This document shows, piece after piece, positions 1-8,951 of a stretch of 64,000 nt of DNA (positions are counted from its first letter, which is position 1; each line of letters starts with the position of its first letter). Both the position numbers and the translations under genes were made by a program. This DNA is from Gracilibacillus dipsosauri (GTDB lineage: Bacteria > Bacillota > Bacilli > Bacillales > Amphibacillaceae), in assembly GCF_003176895.1 (NCBI RefSeq), contig NZ_QGTD01000008.1:310001-374000 (forward strand), given 5' to 3'. Below the pieces are notes generated by a model that saw only the letters and a list, made by a program, of their open reading frames with translations, did no database searches and was not told the DNA's origin.

Positions 1-1
1 A

Positions 2-355
2 GAGGCAGATAAAAAACGTCGTGAGGAAATTGAATTACGTAATGAAGCAGATCAATTAGTGTTCCAAACAGAAAAAACATTAAAGGATCTCGGTGATAAT
101 GTAACCGATGAAGAAAAGCAAAAAGCAGAAGCAGCTAAGGACGAACTGAAAAAAGCGCTAGAGGACAATGATCAAGAACAGATTAAAGCGAAGAAAGAAG
201 CTTTAGAGGAGCAAGTTCAAGCATTGACGGTTAAATTGTATGAACAAGCCCAACAACAAGCACAAGCGGATCAAAGTGGTGACCAAGCGCAAAATTCAGA
301 TGATGATGTTGTAGACGCGGATTACGAAGAAGTAGACGACGAGGATAAAAAGTAA
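2..355 (+). CDS. dnaK: DnaK (Hsp70 chaperone), C-terminal fragment
   Basis: Only the C-terminal lid of the ATP-dependent Hsp70 chaperone lies in the window. The reading frame is already open at base 2 and runs to the TAA at 353-355. What is visible is the charged helical subdomain (repeated [15 protein letters not shown]-type residues) and the acidic Asp/Glu tail ending DDEDKK, both typical of Firmicute DnaK. The ATPase and substrate domains lie upstream of base 1, so activity cannot be judged. DnaJ follows on the same strand, as in the hrcA-grpE-dnaK-dnaJ operon. A GTG at 59 lies inside the gene and is not a start. Confidence 0.95.
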   Translation, partial: EADKKRREEIELRNEADQLVFQTEKTLKDLGDNVTDEEKQKAEAAKDELKKALEDNDQEQIKAKKEALEEQVQALTVKLYEQAQQQAQADQSGDQAQNSDDDVVDADYEEVDDEDKK

Positions 356-373
356 GCAGTTATAGGAGAAAAG

Positions 374-408
374 AAAGTCAAAGTCAAAATTAATGGCTTT
401 GGCTTTTT
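374..408 (+). terminator. Rho-independent terminator after dnaK
   Basis: A 13-bp stem (374-386 with 394-406, two G-U pairs) with a 7-nt loop runs into a short T tract. It lies 19 nt after the dnaK stop. It probably reduces, rather than abolishes, read-through into dnaJ. Confidence 0.7.
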
Positions 409-517
409 CCTTGCCAGATCAAAAAAATATAGAATTACAAGTATAAAGGATGATCAGCCGAGAAGTAAACAGCTTATGGCACATATACTGTTGAAGATAA
501 TCGGAAGCTTATTTTGT

Positions 518-547
518 TTGCTTACAATGGATATTCAATGTTATGAT
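518..547 (+). promoter_or_regulatory. Possible sigma-A promoter upstream of dnaJ
   Basis: TTGCTT (518-523) and TATGAT (542-547) are separated by 18 bp, about 40 bp before the dnaJ start. It lies after the dnaK terminator, which would make sense of a separate dnaJ-prmA-rsmE-mtaB transcript. No CIRCE operator is seen here. The match is moderate. Confidence 0.45.
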
Positions 548-585
548 TAGTTTTATGCAATAATGACCGGGAGCGTGATTTATCA

Positions 586-1707
586 GTGAGTAAAAGAGAT
601 TATTACGAAGTGCTTGGTGTTTCCAAGGATGCATCAAAAGATGAAATCAAAAAGGCTTATCGTAAGCTTGCGCGTAAATATCACCCAGATGTAAACAAAG
701 AAGAAGGAACTGATCAAAAGTTTAAAGAAGTCAAAGAAGCGTATGAAGTTTTAAGCAATGAGCAAAAACGCCAGCAATATGACCAATTTGGGCATGCAGG
801 TCCACAAGGTCAAGGATTCGGAGGCTTTGGTGGAGGCGAAGACTTTGGTGGTTTTGGAGATATCTTTGATATGTTCTTCGGCGGTGGCGGCAGAAGAGAT
901 CCTAATGCACCACGTCAGGGAAATGATTTACAATATACCATGACACTTGATTTTGAGGAAGCTATTTTCGGTAAAGAAACCGATATTCATATTCCGAAAG
1001 AAGAAACTTGCTCTACGTGTAATGGATCAGGAGCAAAGCCAGGAACAAGCCCTAAAACATGTTCACATTGTAATGGAAGTGGTCAGTTAAATGTAGAACA
1101 AAACACTCCATTTGGAAGAGTGGTAAATAGAAGGGTTTGTCATCACTGCCAAGGTTCAGGTAAGATCATTACAGATAAATGTTCTACGTGTGGTGGGAAA
1201 GGAAAAGTCAATCAACGTAAGAAAATACATGTTAAAATTCCAGCAGGTATAGATGATGGTCAACAAATTCGCGTTTCAGGCCAAGGAGAGCCAGGGAAAA
1301 ACGGTGGCCCTGCAGGAGATTTATACGTAGTCTTTCAAATAAAGCCTCACGAATTTTATCAAAGAGAAGGAGATCATATTTATTGTGAAATGCCGATAAC
1401 TTTTGCTCAGGCCGCTCTAGGTGATGAGATTGAAGTACCAACCCTTCATGGCAAGGTGAAATTAAAAGTACCAGCAGGAACTCAAACTGGTAAGACCTTC
1501 CGTTTAAAAGGTAAAGGTGCTCCAAATGTTCGCGGCTATGGTCAAGGTGATCAGCATATCCAAATTCGTGTCATTACTCCACAAAATTTAAATGAACGTC
1601 AAAAAGAACTCTTAAGAGAGTTTAATGAGATTAGTGGCAATCAACCAACAGATGAACACGAGGACTCCTTTTTCCAGAGAGTAAAGCGAGCTTTTAAAGG
1701 GGAGTAG
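586..1707 (+). CDS. dnaJ: DnaJ (Hsp40 co-chaperone)
   Basis: DnaJ delivers unfolded clients to DnaK and stimulates its ATPase in the cytoplasm. The 373-residue protein has the full class I layout: a J domain (residues ~4-70, HPD at 33-35), a Gly/Phe-rich linker (~75-105), a zinc domain with four CxxCxGxG-type repeats ([32 protein letters not shown], about 145-215) and the C-terminal substrate-binding beta domains. The start is GTG at 586, about 10 nt after a GGGAG ribosome site. It follows dnaK, separated by a terminator and a possible promoter. prmA begins 47 nt after it. Confidence 0.97.
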   Translation: MSKRDYYEVLGVSKDASKDEIKKAYRKLARKYHPDVNKEEGTDQKFKEVKEAYEVLSNEQKRQQYDQFGHAGPQGQGFGGFGGGEDFGGFGDIFDMFFGGGGRRDPNAPRQGNDLQYTMTLDFEEAIFGKETDIHIPKEETCSTCNGSGAKPGTSPKTCSHCNGSGQLNVEQNTPFGRVVNRRVCHHCQGSGKIITDKCSTCGGKGKVNQRKKIHVKIPAGIDDGQQIRVSGQGEPGKNGGPAGDLYVVFQIKPHEFYQREGDHIYCEMPITFAQAALGDEIEVPTLHGKVKLKVPAGTQTGKTFRLKGKGAPNVRGYGQGDQHIQIRVITPQNLNERQKELLREFNEISGNQPTDEHEDSFFQRVKRAFKGE

Positions 1708-1754
1708 GCGTATACCCAGTCGAATAAAATATTTTATAAAGTGAGTTGATCTGT

Positions 1755-2705
1755 TTGAAGTGGACAGAGCTTTCGATCTATACGACAAATGAGGCAATTG
1801 AACCGATCTCCAATATTCTGCATGAAGCGGGTGCAAGTGGTGTTGTGATTGAAGATCAACAGGATTTATTTACTGAAAGAGATGATGAATTCGGAGAAAT
1901 CTATGAGCTCAATCCAGAGGACTATCCAGAAGAAGGCGTTCGATTAAAGGCCTATTTACCTGTTAATAGTTTTCTAGGAGAAACTGTTTCAGAAATTAAA
2001 CAAGCAATTAACAATCTATTGCTATATAATATCGACATTGGATTGAACAAAATTACGTTAAGTGAAGTAAACGAAGAGGATTGGGCTACTGCATGGAAAA
2101 AATATTATAAACCAGTTAAAATCTCTGAAAGAATCACGATCACCCCAACATGGGAAGATTACCAGCCTGTCTCTTCAGATGAATTGATCATTGAGCTTGA
2201 TCCTGGTATGGCGTTTGGTACAGGCACACATCCTACAACTGTTCTTAGCATTCAAGCTTTAGAAAGACTAATAAAGGCAGAAGATGTGGTGCTTGATGTA
2301 GGATGTGGTTCTGGTGTGTTGAGCATTGCTTCGATTTTACTTGGGGCGGAAAAGGTTTATGCTTACGATTTAGACGATGTCGCAGTACAAAGCACGAAAT
2401 TGAATGTGAAAGTAAATAAGGTTAGTGATTATGTAACGGTTAAACAAAATAATTTATTAGATCATATAACTATCCAACCAAATATTATTGTAGCGAATAT
2501 ATTAGCTGAGATTATTCTCCGTTTTGAGCGTGATGCGTATCGCTTACTCCAGCCAGGTGGAATGTTTATTACATCAGGCATTATCCAAGCCAAAAGACAA
2601 CAAGTAGAATCAGGTTTAGAAGCTGCTGGCTTTGAAATTATGGAAGTCAACCAAATGGAAGACTGGATTTCCATTATCGCAAAAAAACCGGAAGAGAGTA
2701 GGTAG
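1755..2705 (+). CDS. prmA: Ribosomal protein L11 methyltransferase PrmA
   Basis: PrmA trimethylates ribosomal protein L11 using S-adenosylmethionine. The 316-residue protein has an N-terminal substrate-recognition domain (residues ~1-100) and a Rossmann methyltransferase domain with the SAM motif VLDVGCGSGVLSI at about 175-190 and NILAEI at about 245. I chose the TTG at 1755, which begins MKWTELS as I recall for the B. subtilis protein, rather than the TTG at 1746. A GTGAG site at 1741-1745 gives normal spacing only to 1755. It sits in the conserved dnaJ-prmA-rsmE-mtaB order, and rsmE starts 3 nt after its stop. Confidence 0.95.
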   Translation: MKWTELSIYTTNEAIEPISNILHEAGASGVVIEDQQDLFTERDDEFGEIYELNPEDYPEEGVRLKAYLPVNSFLGETVSEIKQAINNLLLYNIDIGLNKITLSEVNEEDWATAWKKYYKPVKISERITITPTWEDYQPVSSDELIIELDPGMAFGTGTHPTTVLSIQALERLIKAEDVVLDVGCGSGVLSIASILLGAEKVYAYDLDDVAVQSTKLNVKVNKVSDYVTVKQNNLLDHITIQPNIIVANILAEIILRFERDAYRLLQPGGMFITSGIIQAKRQQVESGLEAAGFEIMEVNQMEDWISIIAKKPEESR

Positions 2706-2708
2706 ATC

Positions 2709-3461
2709 ATGCAACGATATTTTGTACAGGCTGACAAATGGACAGAATATAAGGTATCGTTAAATGGCGATGACTTTCATCATGTTGTAAATGTCATGCG
2801 GATGGTTGTTGGAGATATCATCCTTTGTAGCCACCCAGATGGAATGACAGCTAAATGCAAAATTCAACATATTGGAACGGAAACAGTAAATGCTAAAATA
2901 ATAGAATGGATAGCAGATTCTGCTGAATTACCTATTAAAGTTTCCATTGCTCAAGGCTTACCAAAAGGTGACAAATGGGAGTATATTTTGCAAAAAGCGA
3001 CAGAATTAGGCGCTTCCGAATTAATTGCTTTTCAAGGAGATCGCTCTGTTGTAAAGTGGGATGAAAAAAAAGTAATTAAAAAAAGACCTCGCTGGGAAAA
3101 AATTGTGAAAGAAGCGAGTGAACAAGCACACCGTAATAAAATTCCAACCGTTTCAGGGGTTTGGACGTTCGATAGTCTATTGGAAAGAAGTGTCCATTAT
3201 GACTGTAAATTTTTTGCTTATGAAGAAGAAGTGAGAGATCGTCAAAGCAAGAAATTACACGACTACTTTTCCAATATAAATCAAGGAGCTTCTATACTTA
3301 TTTGTATTGGTCCTGAAGGTGGTTTTTCTGAGCAAGAAGCAACTCTTTTAAAGAAATCATCCTTTCAACCGGTGCGTTTTGGACCAAGAATATTGCGAAC
3401 AGAAACTGCGCCACTTTATGCATTGTCTAGTTTATCCTATTATTTTGAAGAAATGAGGTGA
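2709..3461 (+). CDS. rsmE: 16S rRNA (uracil-1498-N3) methyltransferase RsmE
   Basis: RsmE methylates N3 of U1498 in the decoding region of 16S rRNA. It is a 250-residue SPOUT-class enzyme with an N-terminal PUA-like RNA-binding domain and a C-terminal trefoil-knot domain. The knot motifs are visible: IGPEGGFSEQE and FGPRILRTETA near the C-terminus. The ATG at 2709 is 3 nt after the prmA stop, which implies translational coupling. mtaB follows after 4 nt. Confidence 0.95.
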   Translation: MQRYFVQADKWTEYKVSLNGDDFHHVVNVMRMVVGDIILCSHPDGMTAKCKIQHIGTETVNAKIIEWIADSAELPIKVSIAQGLPKGDKWEYILQKATELGASELIAFQGDRSVVKWDEKKVIKKRPRWEKIVKEASEQAHRNKIPTVSGVWTFDSLLERSVHYDCKFFAYEEEVRDRQSKKLHDYFSNINQGASILICIGPEGGFSEQEATLLKKSSFQPVRFGPRILRTETAPLYALSSLSYYFEEMR

Positions 3462-3465
3462 TCCA

Positions 3466-4803
3466 ATGCCTACAGTTGCATTTCATACATTAGGTTGTAA
3501 AGTGAATCATTATGAAACAGAAGGTATTTGGCAGAAATTTAAAAACGAAGGCTATGAACGTGTAGAATTCGATCACCATGCAGATGTTTACGTTATTAAT
3601 ACTTGTACTGTAACGAATACTGGTGATAAAAAAAGTCGGCAAATTATCAGGCGTGCTGTTAGGAGTAATCCTGAGGGTATTGTATGTGTAACAGGTTGCT
3701 ATGCTCAAACGTCACCTGGAGAAATCATGGAAATTCCAGGTGTAGATATTGTGGTTGGAACCCAAGATCGCGGAAAGATGATTCAATATATCGAGGAACA
3801 TCAAGAGCATCGTGAGCCTATTAATGGTGTTTCTAATATTATGAAAAATAGAATGTTTGAGGAGATGGATGTCCCAGCCTTTACGGATCGAACACGTGCT
3901 TCATTAAAAATACAAGAAGGCTGTAACAATTTTTGTACCTTCTGTATTATCCCATGGTCAAGGGGATTACTTCGTTCAAGGGATCCGGAGAATGTGTTAA
4001 AGCAAGCGCGACAGCTTGTAGAAGCTGGTTATAAAGAAATTGTTTTAACAGGGATTCATACTGCTGGCTATGGTGAGGATATGAAAGACTATAATTTTGC
4101 TCAATTATTACGTGATTTAGAAGCAAAGGTAAAAGGTTTAAAACGAATCCGAATTTCTTCTATTGAGGCAAGTCAGATTACTGATGAAGTGATTGAGGTA
4201 CTTGATCAATCAAAGAAAATTGTTCCACATCTTCACATTCCATTACAGTCTGGATCAGATACCGTATTAGAGCGGATGCGTCGTAAATATTCCACTGATT
4301 TTTACCGGAAGCGTGTCGCGAAAATTCAAAATGCATTGCCGAATCTTGCTATTACATCTGATGTAATTGTTGGCTTTCCTGGAGAAACAGATGAGGAGTT
4401 TCAAGAAACTGTTGATTTCATCAAAGAGATTGGATACTCTGAATTGCATGTATTTCCATTCTCTAAACGAACCGGGACTCCTGCTGCAAGAATGGATAAT
4501 CAAGTAGATGAAGAATTGAAAAATAATCGCGTACAGAAATTAATAGACCTATCAAATGAACAAGCCTTTGCCTATGCGAAGCGATATGAGGACGAGGTAA
4601 TAGAAGTTATTCCTGAAGAAACGATGGATGAAAATCATCCAAACATGCTTGTCGGTTATTCTGATAACTATTTGAAGGTTAGATTCGAAGGAACAAAGGA
4701 TATGATTGGTGAAATAGTAAGAGTGAAGATTACGAAAGCTGGCTACCCGTATAATGATGGTAAATTTGTTCGTGTGATGGATGATGCAACATTACAAGTA
4801 TAA
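3466..4803 (+). CDS. mtaB: tRNA t6A37 methylthiotransferase MtaB (radical SAM)
   Basis: MtaB (YqeV) converts N6-threonylcarbamoyladenosine-37 of ANN-decoding tRNAs to its 2-methylthio form. The 445-residue protein has the family layout: an N-terminal UPF0004 domain with three cluster-binding cysteines (LGCKVN, NTCTVT, TGCYAQ), a radical SAM domain with the CxxxCxxC motif in CNNFCTFC near residue 150, and a C-terminal TRAM RNA-binding domain. It is the last gene of the dnaJ-prmA-rsmE-mtaB run. No terminator is evident before the rpsU promoter. Confidence 0.95.
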   Translation: MPTVAFHTLGCKVNHYETEGIWQKFKNEGYERVEFDHHADVYVINTCTVTNTGDKKSRQIIRRAVRSNPEGIVCVTGCYAQTSPGEIMEIPGVDIVVGTQDRGKMIQYIEEHQEHREPINGVSNIMKNRMFEEMDVPAFTDRTRASLKIQEGCNNFCTFCIIPWSRGLLRSRDPENVLKQARQLVEAGYKEIVLTGIHTAGYGEDMKDYNFAQLLRDLEAKVKGLKRIRISSIEASQITDEVIEVLDQSKKIVPHLHIPLQSGSDTVLERMRRKYSTDFYRKRVAKIQNALPNLAITSDVIVGFPGETDEEFQETVDFIKEIGYSELHVFPFSKRTGTPAARMDNQVDEELKNNRVQKLIDLSNEQAFAYAKRYEDEVIEVIPEETMDENHPNMLVGYSDNYLKVRFEGTKDMIGEIVRVKITKAGYPYNDGKFVRVMDDATLQV

Positions 4804-4824
4804 TGGAAAATAAACATAAAATTG

Positions 4825-4853
4825 TTGACCTAACAATAGTACTATATTATAAT
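4825..4853 (+). promoter_or_regulatory. Sigma-A promoter of rpsU-yqeY
   Basis: TTGACC (4825-4830), a 17-bp spacer and a perfect TATAAT (4848-4853) form one of the best sigma-A promoters in the window. The leader to the rpsU start is about 75 nt. Confidence 0.85.
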
Positions 4854-4932
4854 TGCTAGGAGACATATGTAGCCATTTTTGTACATATGTTAGATTAATT
4901 TTTGTTGTATGCTTCGGAGGGAGGGAAATTGC

Positions 4933-5109
4933 ATGTCTAACACAACTCGCGTTCGTAAAAACGAGTCACTTGAAGATGCTCTTCGTCGCTTTAAACGTAG
5001 TGTATCAAAATCTGGTACATTATCTGAATATCGTAAGCGTGAATTTTATGAAAAACCTAGTGTTCGCCGTAAGAAAAAATCGGAGGCAGCTAGAAAGCGT
5101 AAATTTTAA
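4933..5109 (+). CDS. rpsU: 30S ribosomal protein S21
   Basis: S21 is a small, basic protein on the platform of the 30S subunit near the 3' end of 16S rRNA. The 58-residue product ([20 protein letters not shown]...) matches the family in length and in the Arg/Lys-rich tail ending ARKRKF. The ATG at 4933 is preceded by a strong CGGAGGGAGGG site at 4916-4925. Upstream in-frame extensions would run through that site and are rejected. It has its own promoter and is followed by yqeY after 17 nt, the usual Firmicute arrangement. Confidence 0.96.
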   Translation: MSNTTRVRKNESLEDALRRFKRSVSKSGTLSEYRKREFYEKPSVRRKKKSEAARKRKF

Positions 5110-5126
5110 AGAGGGTGTATGAATCA

Positions 5127-5573
5127 ATGGCAATCGTTGAACTTTTGAACCAGGATATGAAACAGGCGATGAAGGACAAAGATAAATTAAAATTAGGCGT
5201 AATAAGAATGGTCAAAGCATCGATTCAGAATGAAGCCATTAAGTTAAAGAAGGATGCATTGTCAGAAGATGAAGAATTAACGGTTTTAGCTAGAGAGCTG
5301 AAACAACGAAATGATTCCCTCCATGAATTTAAAGAAGCTGGACGCGATGATCTTGTAAGTAAAACAGAAGAAGAAATCAAAATACTACAAGCATATATGC
5401 CTGAGCAACTATCTGACGAGGAATTAGAGCAAATAGTTGTACAGACAATTGATGAAGTTCAAGCAGAATCCATGAAAGATATGGGAAAAGTGATGAGTGC
5501 TTTAATGCCTAAGGTTAAAGGTAAGGCAGAAGGAGCAAGAGTGAACCAATTTGTTCAAAAGCATTTAAAATAA
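5127..5573 (+). CDS. yqeY: GatB/YqeY family protein
   Basis: This is a 148-residue helical protein of the YqeY family, related to the tRNA-binding C-terminal domain of GatB, the amidotransferase subunit. A role connected with aminoacyl-tRNA is inferred from that homology; the family's exact role is not settled as far as I know. The ATG at 5127 is used because a GAGGGTG site lies 9 nt before it, and the in-frame GTG at 5115 falls inside that site. It is co-transcribed with rpsU and ends before a strong terminator at 5663-5718. Confidence 0.93.
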   Translation: MAIVELLNQDMKQAMKDKDKLKLGVIRMVKASIQNEAIKLKKDALSEDEELTVLARELKQRNDSLHEFKEAGRDDLVSKTEEEIKILQAYMPEQLSDEELEQIVVQTIDEVQAESMKDMGKVMSALMPKVKGKAEGARVNQFVQKHLK

Positions 5574-5662
5574 ATGATAAGAATACATTGATTCCTTTTA
5601 AATATCACAATATTTAGGCCTTTTCTCTGAGCCTAATTTAATAAGATTATATTATTCCAAAT

Positions 5663-5718
5663 ATAAACTGTGAATGTGAGAGAGTAACCACCCTCTTAGC
5701 ATTCACAGTTTATTTTTT
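5663..5718 (+). terminator. Strong Rho-independent terminator after yqeY
   Basis: A 15-bp stem (5663-5677 with 5699-5713) is capped by an inner GAGAG/CCTCT pairing and followed by TTTTT. It ends the rpsU-yqeY unit. The rest of the 5574-5936 gap is AT-rich and holds no gene, apart from the promoter at 5874-5900. Confidence 0.85.
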
Positions 5719-5873
5719 AGGAATGGAACTATTTCTGTTGCTAATAAAATGGCTACTTATTCATAGCACATAATAAATTTTAGTAAAACAAAAATCAAAT
5801 GTTGTAGGATATTTTTCCTTCCGCAATGAAAATATGGTAAACTGTATGCGATTAGTCTTTTTTGTTTAAATTT

Positions 5874-5900
5874 TGAAACCTTTTACAGCTTTCAATCGTA
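5874..5900 (+). promoter_or_regulatory. Sigma-W-type ECF promoter of yqeZ-floA
   Basis: TGAAAC (5874-5879) and CGTA (5897-5900) are separated by 17 bp, and the -35 element is followed by CTTTT as in many sigma-W promoters. The yqeZ-yqfA (floA) operon of B. subtilis belongs to the sigma-W regulon, which supports the reading. The start codon is 37 nt downstream of the -10. Confidence 0.8.
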
Positions 5901-5936
5901 AATGTAAAATAGCCTGAAAAGAAGGGAGGAGGGAAT

Positions 5937-7265
5937 TTGTCACGTATCCTATTAAAAGCAAGTGCAATGGTTTTTATACTTTTTAGCTGTTTAAGCTTTT
6001 TTACCTATATTCAAGCTGCTGAAGGAGAGGGAAAGCTAGTCTATGTTATTCCTATCGAAGACACAGTTGAAAGAGGTTTAGAGGCATTTGTTAAACGGAC
6101 AACAAATGAAGCGAAAGAAGCAAGTGCTGATCACATTATATTTGAAATCAATACACCTGGTGGCAGGGTAGATGCAGCCAAAAATATTGGCGAGATATTA
6201 CAAGACTTAGAGATTGAAACGACTTCCTTTGTAACGGTAGAAGCATTATCTGCAGGGTCTTATTTAGCCCTCAACACTGACAATATATATATGAAACCCC
6301 AAGCAAGCATGGGAGCTAGTGGTGTCATTAATTCAGATGGAACTGCTGCAGATAAAAAAGCTCAATCAGCATGGATCGCCAGTATGAAAAGTGCTGCAAG
6401 CTCTAAGGATCGGGATCCGCTTTATGCGGAAGCAATGGCCAATGCTAATGTCGACTTACCAGATTATGGTGCGCCAAAAGGCGAGTATTTAACCTTAGAT
6501 GCAGAAACCGCAGTAGAGATTGGTTATGCAGAAGACATAGTAGATCATCGAACTGCATTATTACATAGCTTATCGCTTTCTGATGCTGAAGTGGTTGAAA
6601 CGAGTCCTACATTTGCCGAAGGTCTTGCTCGTTTCCTAACAAATCCAGTTGTTGTACCGATCTTGTTATCCCTTGCAAGTATTGGACTTGTTGTAGAATT
6701 GTATTCACCTGGTTTCGGTATTCCTGGTTCCATTGGCTTAGTATCTTTAATCCTGTTTTTTTACGGCCATATTATTGCAGGTCTTGCCGGATATGAGGCG
6801 ATAGTTCTATTAATATTAGGAATTGTCTTGATTATAATCGAAATATTTGCACCTGGTGGCATTTTGGGATTTATCGGCCTTGCGGCTATTGTTGTATCCC
6901 TGTTTATGTCAACAGACAATATAGGTCAGATGTCGATCAGTATTTTAATTGCCATTTCATTAGCAATTATTGTAGCGGTTGTTCTGTTTAAAACGATTGG
7001 ACTTGAGAAGGGAATCTTTCGACATGTCATATTAAACGATGCAACCACAACAGAGCTTGGTTATGTATCAACAGTAAATCGAAAAGAACTAATCGGTCGA
7101 GAAGGGATAGCAGTGACACCTCTTCGACCCTCAGGAACAGCTGAATTCAACGATGAGCGTTTAGATGTTGTTTCAGAAGGGGCTTTTATTGACATGAGTC
7201 GACCTGTTAAAATCGTCAAAGTAGAAGGTTCCCGAATTGTGGTAAGACCAATAAAAAATGATTAG
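5937..7265 (+). CDS. yqeZ: NfeD-family membrane protein with ClpP-type protease domain
   Basis: This is a long NfeD-family protein (442 residues). It has an N-terminal signal segment (residues ~5-26, ending IQAAEG), a ClpP/SppA-like serine-protease domain outside the membrane (~35-215, with EINTPGGRVDAAKNIG and the GASGVINSDG region), four or five membrane helices (~235-355), and a C-terminal OB-fold NfeD domain (~375-440). The family partners flotillins and is thought to act on membrane-domain proteins; the substrate here is unknown. TTG at 5937 follows a GGGAGGAGGG site. floA starts 12 nt after the stop, and an ECF promoter drives the pair. Confidence 0.92.
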   Translation: MSRILLKASAMVFILFSCLSFFTYIQAAEGEGKLVYVIPIEDTVERGLEAFVKRTTNEAKEASADHIIFEINTPGGRVDAAKNIGEILQDLEIETTSFVTVEALSAGSYLALNTDNIYMKPQASMGASGVINSDGTAADKKAQSAWIASMKSAASSKDRDPLYAEAMANANVDLPDYGAPKGEYLTLDAETAVEIGYAEDIVDHRTALLHSLSLSDAEVVETSPTFAEGLARFLTNPVVVPILLSLASIGLVVELYSPGFGIPGSIGLVSLILFFYGHIIAGLAGYEAIVLLILGIVLIIIEIFAPGGILGFIGLAAIVVSLFMSTDNIGQMSISILIAISLAIIVAVVLFKTIGLEKGIFRHVILNDATTTELGYVSTVNRKELIGREGIAVTPLRPSGTAEFNDERLDVVSEGAFIDMSRPVKIVKVEGSRIVVRPIKND

Positions 7266-7277
7266 GAGGAAATGAAA

Positions 7278-8279
7278 ATGGATGCAGGATTTGGAGGATT
7301 TTTACCAATTATACTCATTGGGTTAATTGTTATCGCAGTTGCTATACTGTTTACATTTATTCCTGTAATGCTATGGATTAGTGCACTAGCAGCAGGGGTA
7401 AAGGTCAGTATCTTCACACTTGTTGGAATGCGTTTAAGAAGGGTTGTCCCATCCCGTGTTATTAATCCATTGATTAAGGCACATAAAGCAGGACTTGGAG
7501 TTACCACGAACCAACTAGAGAGTCATTATTTAGCAGGTGGTAATGTAGACAGAGTGGTAAATGCATTAATTGCAGCACAACGAGCAAATATTGAATTAAG
7601 CTTTGAACGCTGCGCAGCTATTGACTTAGCAGGACGTGACGTATTAGAAGCAGTCCAAATGAGTGTTAATCCAAAGGTAATTGAAACACCATTTATCGCA
7701 GGTATTGCAATGGATGGAATCGAGGTAAAGGCAAAGGCTAGAATTACTGTTAGAGCGAACATTGATCGACTTGTCGGTGGTGCTGGTGAAGAGACGGTAA
7801 TTGCTCGTGTTGGGGAAGGGGTCGTTAGTACAATTGGTAGCTCGGAAGCCCATACGAAAGTATTGGAAAACCCTGATTCTATCTCCCAAAATGTTTTAAA
7901 CCGTGGGTTGGATGCTGGTACTGCGTTTGAAATTCTATCTATTGATATTGCCGATGTAGATATCGGTAAGAACATTGGAGCTATTTTGCAAACAGACCAA
8001 GCAGAGGCAGACAAAAACATTGCGCAGGCAAAAGCAGAAGAACGACGTGCAATGGCGGTTGCTCAAGAACAAGAAATGTTGGCAAAAGTCCAAGAAATGC
8101 GTGCCAAAGTAGTAGAAGCAGAAGCAGACGTACCACTTGCTTTAGCAGAGGCGCTACGTTCTGGGAAAATGGGTGTAATGGACTATATGAATTACAAAAA
8201 TATTGGAGCAGATACCGATATGAGAGATGCAATTGGTAAATTAACGGACACGGATAAAGACGATGATACCAATCAGTAG
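7278..8279 (+). CDS. floA: Flotillin-like protein FloA
   Basis: FloA is a membrane-scaffold flotillin that organises functional membrane microdomains. The 333-residue product has a hydrophobic hairpin at residues ~8-45, a PHB/SPFH domain (~60-200) and an Ala/Glu-rich coiled coil (~230-300). The region [20 protein letters not shown] is characteristic of this family. ATG at 7278 is preferred to the ATG at 7272 because the AGGAGG at 7264-7269 is only 2 nt from the latter. It is transcribed with yqeZ from the sigma-W-type promoter. Confidence 0.95.
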   Translation: MDAGFGGFLPIILIGLIVIAVAILFTFIPVMLWISALAAGVKVSIFTLVGMRLRRVVPSRVINPLIKAHKAGLGVTTNQLESHYLAGGNVDRVVNALIAAQRANIELSFERCAAIDLAGRDVLEAVQMSVNPKVIETPFIAGIAMDGIEVKAKARITVRANIDRLVGGAGEETVIARVGEGVVSTIGSSEAHTKVLENPDSISQNVLNRGLDAGTAFEILSIDIADVDIGKNIGAILQTDQAEADKNIAQAKAEERRAMAVAQEQEMLAKVQEMRAKVVEAEADVPLALAEALRSGKMGVMDYMNYKNIGADTDMRDAIGKLTDTDKDDDTNQ

Positions 8280-8324
8280 TTTTATTAATTCATCAGCCAA
8301 CTCTTACTGGAAAGGAAGAGAATA

Positions 8325-8819
8325 ATGGATGATATTTTAGGCTTTCTTCCCGCTATCATTGCAGTGCTCTTGTGGGTTTTCGGCCTCTCCAAAGCTAACG
8401 AGAAAAAGAATAGCAATCAACCTAAGCAAATGAAAAGAGCTTCTACAGCTCAGCATCAATCTCGAGAAGAACAACAGACGAGCGTACCAGAGGAAACCTT
8501 GCAGAGTGAGCCGAAAATAGAACCTATTCCAGCTAGTGGAGAGGCTAGCTTTCAAGACCAAAAACGTGACCAGATGGAACGTTTAAAAGAAAAGCTTCAG
8601 AATGCGCAGGACGTTCGCCAGCAGCAATTAGGTGAGCATGATGCTTTACCTAATAGATCAAGCCTTAAAAGACAAAGTGAAAATAAGAAAATTGCTAGTC
8701 TTTCACTCAAGAGCAATTTAACAACGAAGGGGATTGCCCAAGGGCTGATTATGGCAGAGGTATTAGGTAAACCGAAAGCATATCAAAATATTCAGAAGAA
8801 AAATAGCTATAAACCGTAA
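8325..8819 (+). CDS. Small membrane-anchored hypothetical protein in the floA operon
   Basis: I do not recognise a characterised family. The 164-residue protein has one N-terminal membrane helix (residues ~4-20, FLPAIIAVLLWVFGL), then a long charged, Gln/Glu/Lys-rich and probably disordered or coiled region (~24-125). The C-terminal motif IAQGLIMAEVLGKPKA resembles tail motifs I recall in other small Firmicute membrane proteins. The predicted topology is N-out with a cytoplasmic tail. An AAGGAAGAG site precedes the ATG. It lies 45 nt after floA, in the position of yqfB, and a terminator overlaps its stop codon. Membership of the flotillin operon suggests a role at the same membrane sites, by inference only. 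Confidence 0.75.
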   Translation: MDDILGFLPAIIAVLLWVFGLSKANEKKNSNQPKQMKRASTAQHQSREEQQTSVPEETLQSEPKIEPIPASGEASFQDQKRDQMERLKEKLQNAQDVRQQQLGEHDALPNRSSLKRQSENKKIASLSLKSNLTTKGIAQGLIMAEVLGKPKAYQNIQKKNSYKP

Positions 8820-8839
8820 CTGGTTTATAGCTATTTTTT
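8801..8839 (+). terminator. Terminator of the yqeZ-floA unit
   Basis: A near-perfect 15-bp stem (8801-8815 with 8822-8836) ends in a T6 run. The left arm overlaps the last codons and stop of the preceding gene. Confidence 0.85.
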
Positions 8840-8900
8840 ATTTTAGTAAAGTAAGTAAGATACACAGCATTCTAAGCTCAAAGTAAACGTACCTATTCAA

Positions 8901-8929
8901 GCATATAGCTAACTAACTTTTCATACAAT
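8901..8929 (+). promoter_or_regulatory. Sigma-E-type promoter of yqfC-yqfD
   Basis: GCATATA (8901-8907) and CATACAAT (8922-8929), 14 bp apart, closely match the mother-cell sigma-E consensus as I know it. The position, 22 bp before a conserved sporulation gene pair, fits. Confidence 0.8.
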
Positions 8930-8951
8930 GAAATGAAGGGGGCGTTGTGCT

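Noticed and set aside
4853-5122. An 89-codon frame overlapping rpsU
   Set aside because: It is a shadow in another frame of rpsU and its leader, without family likeness.
7526-8020. A 164-codon minus-strand frame within floA
   Set aside because: It lies wholly inside floA, has no ribosome site and has composition typical of an antisense shadow.
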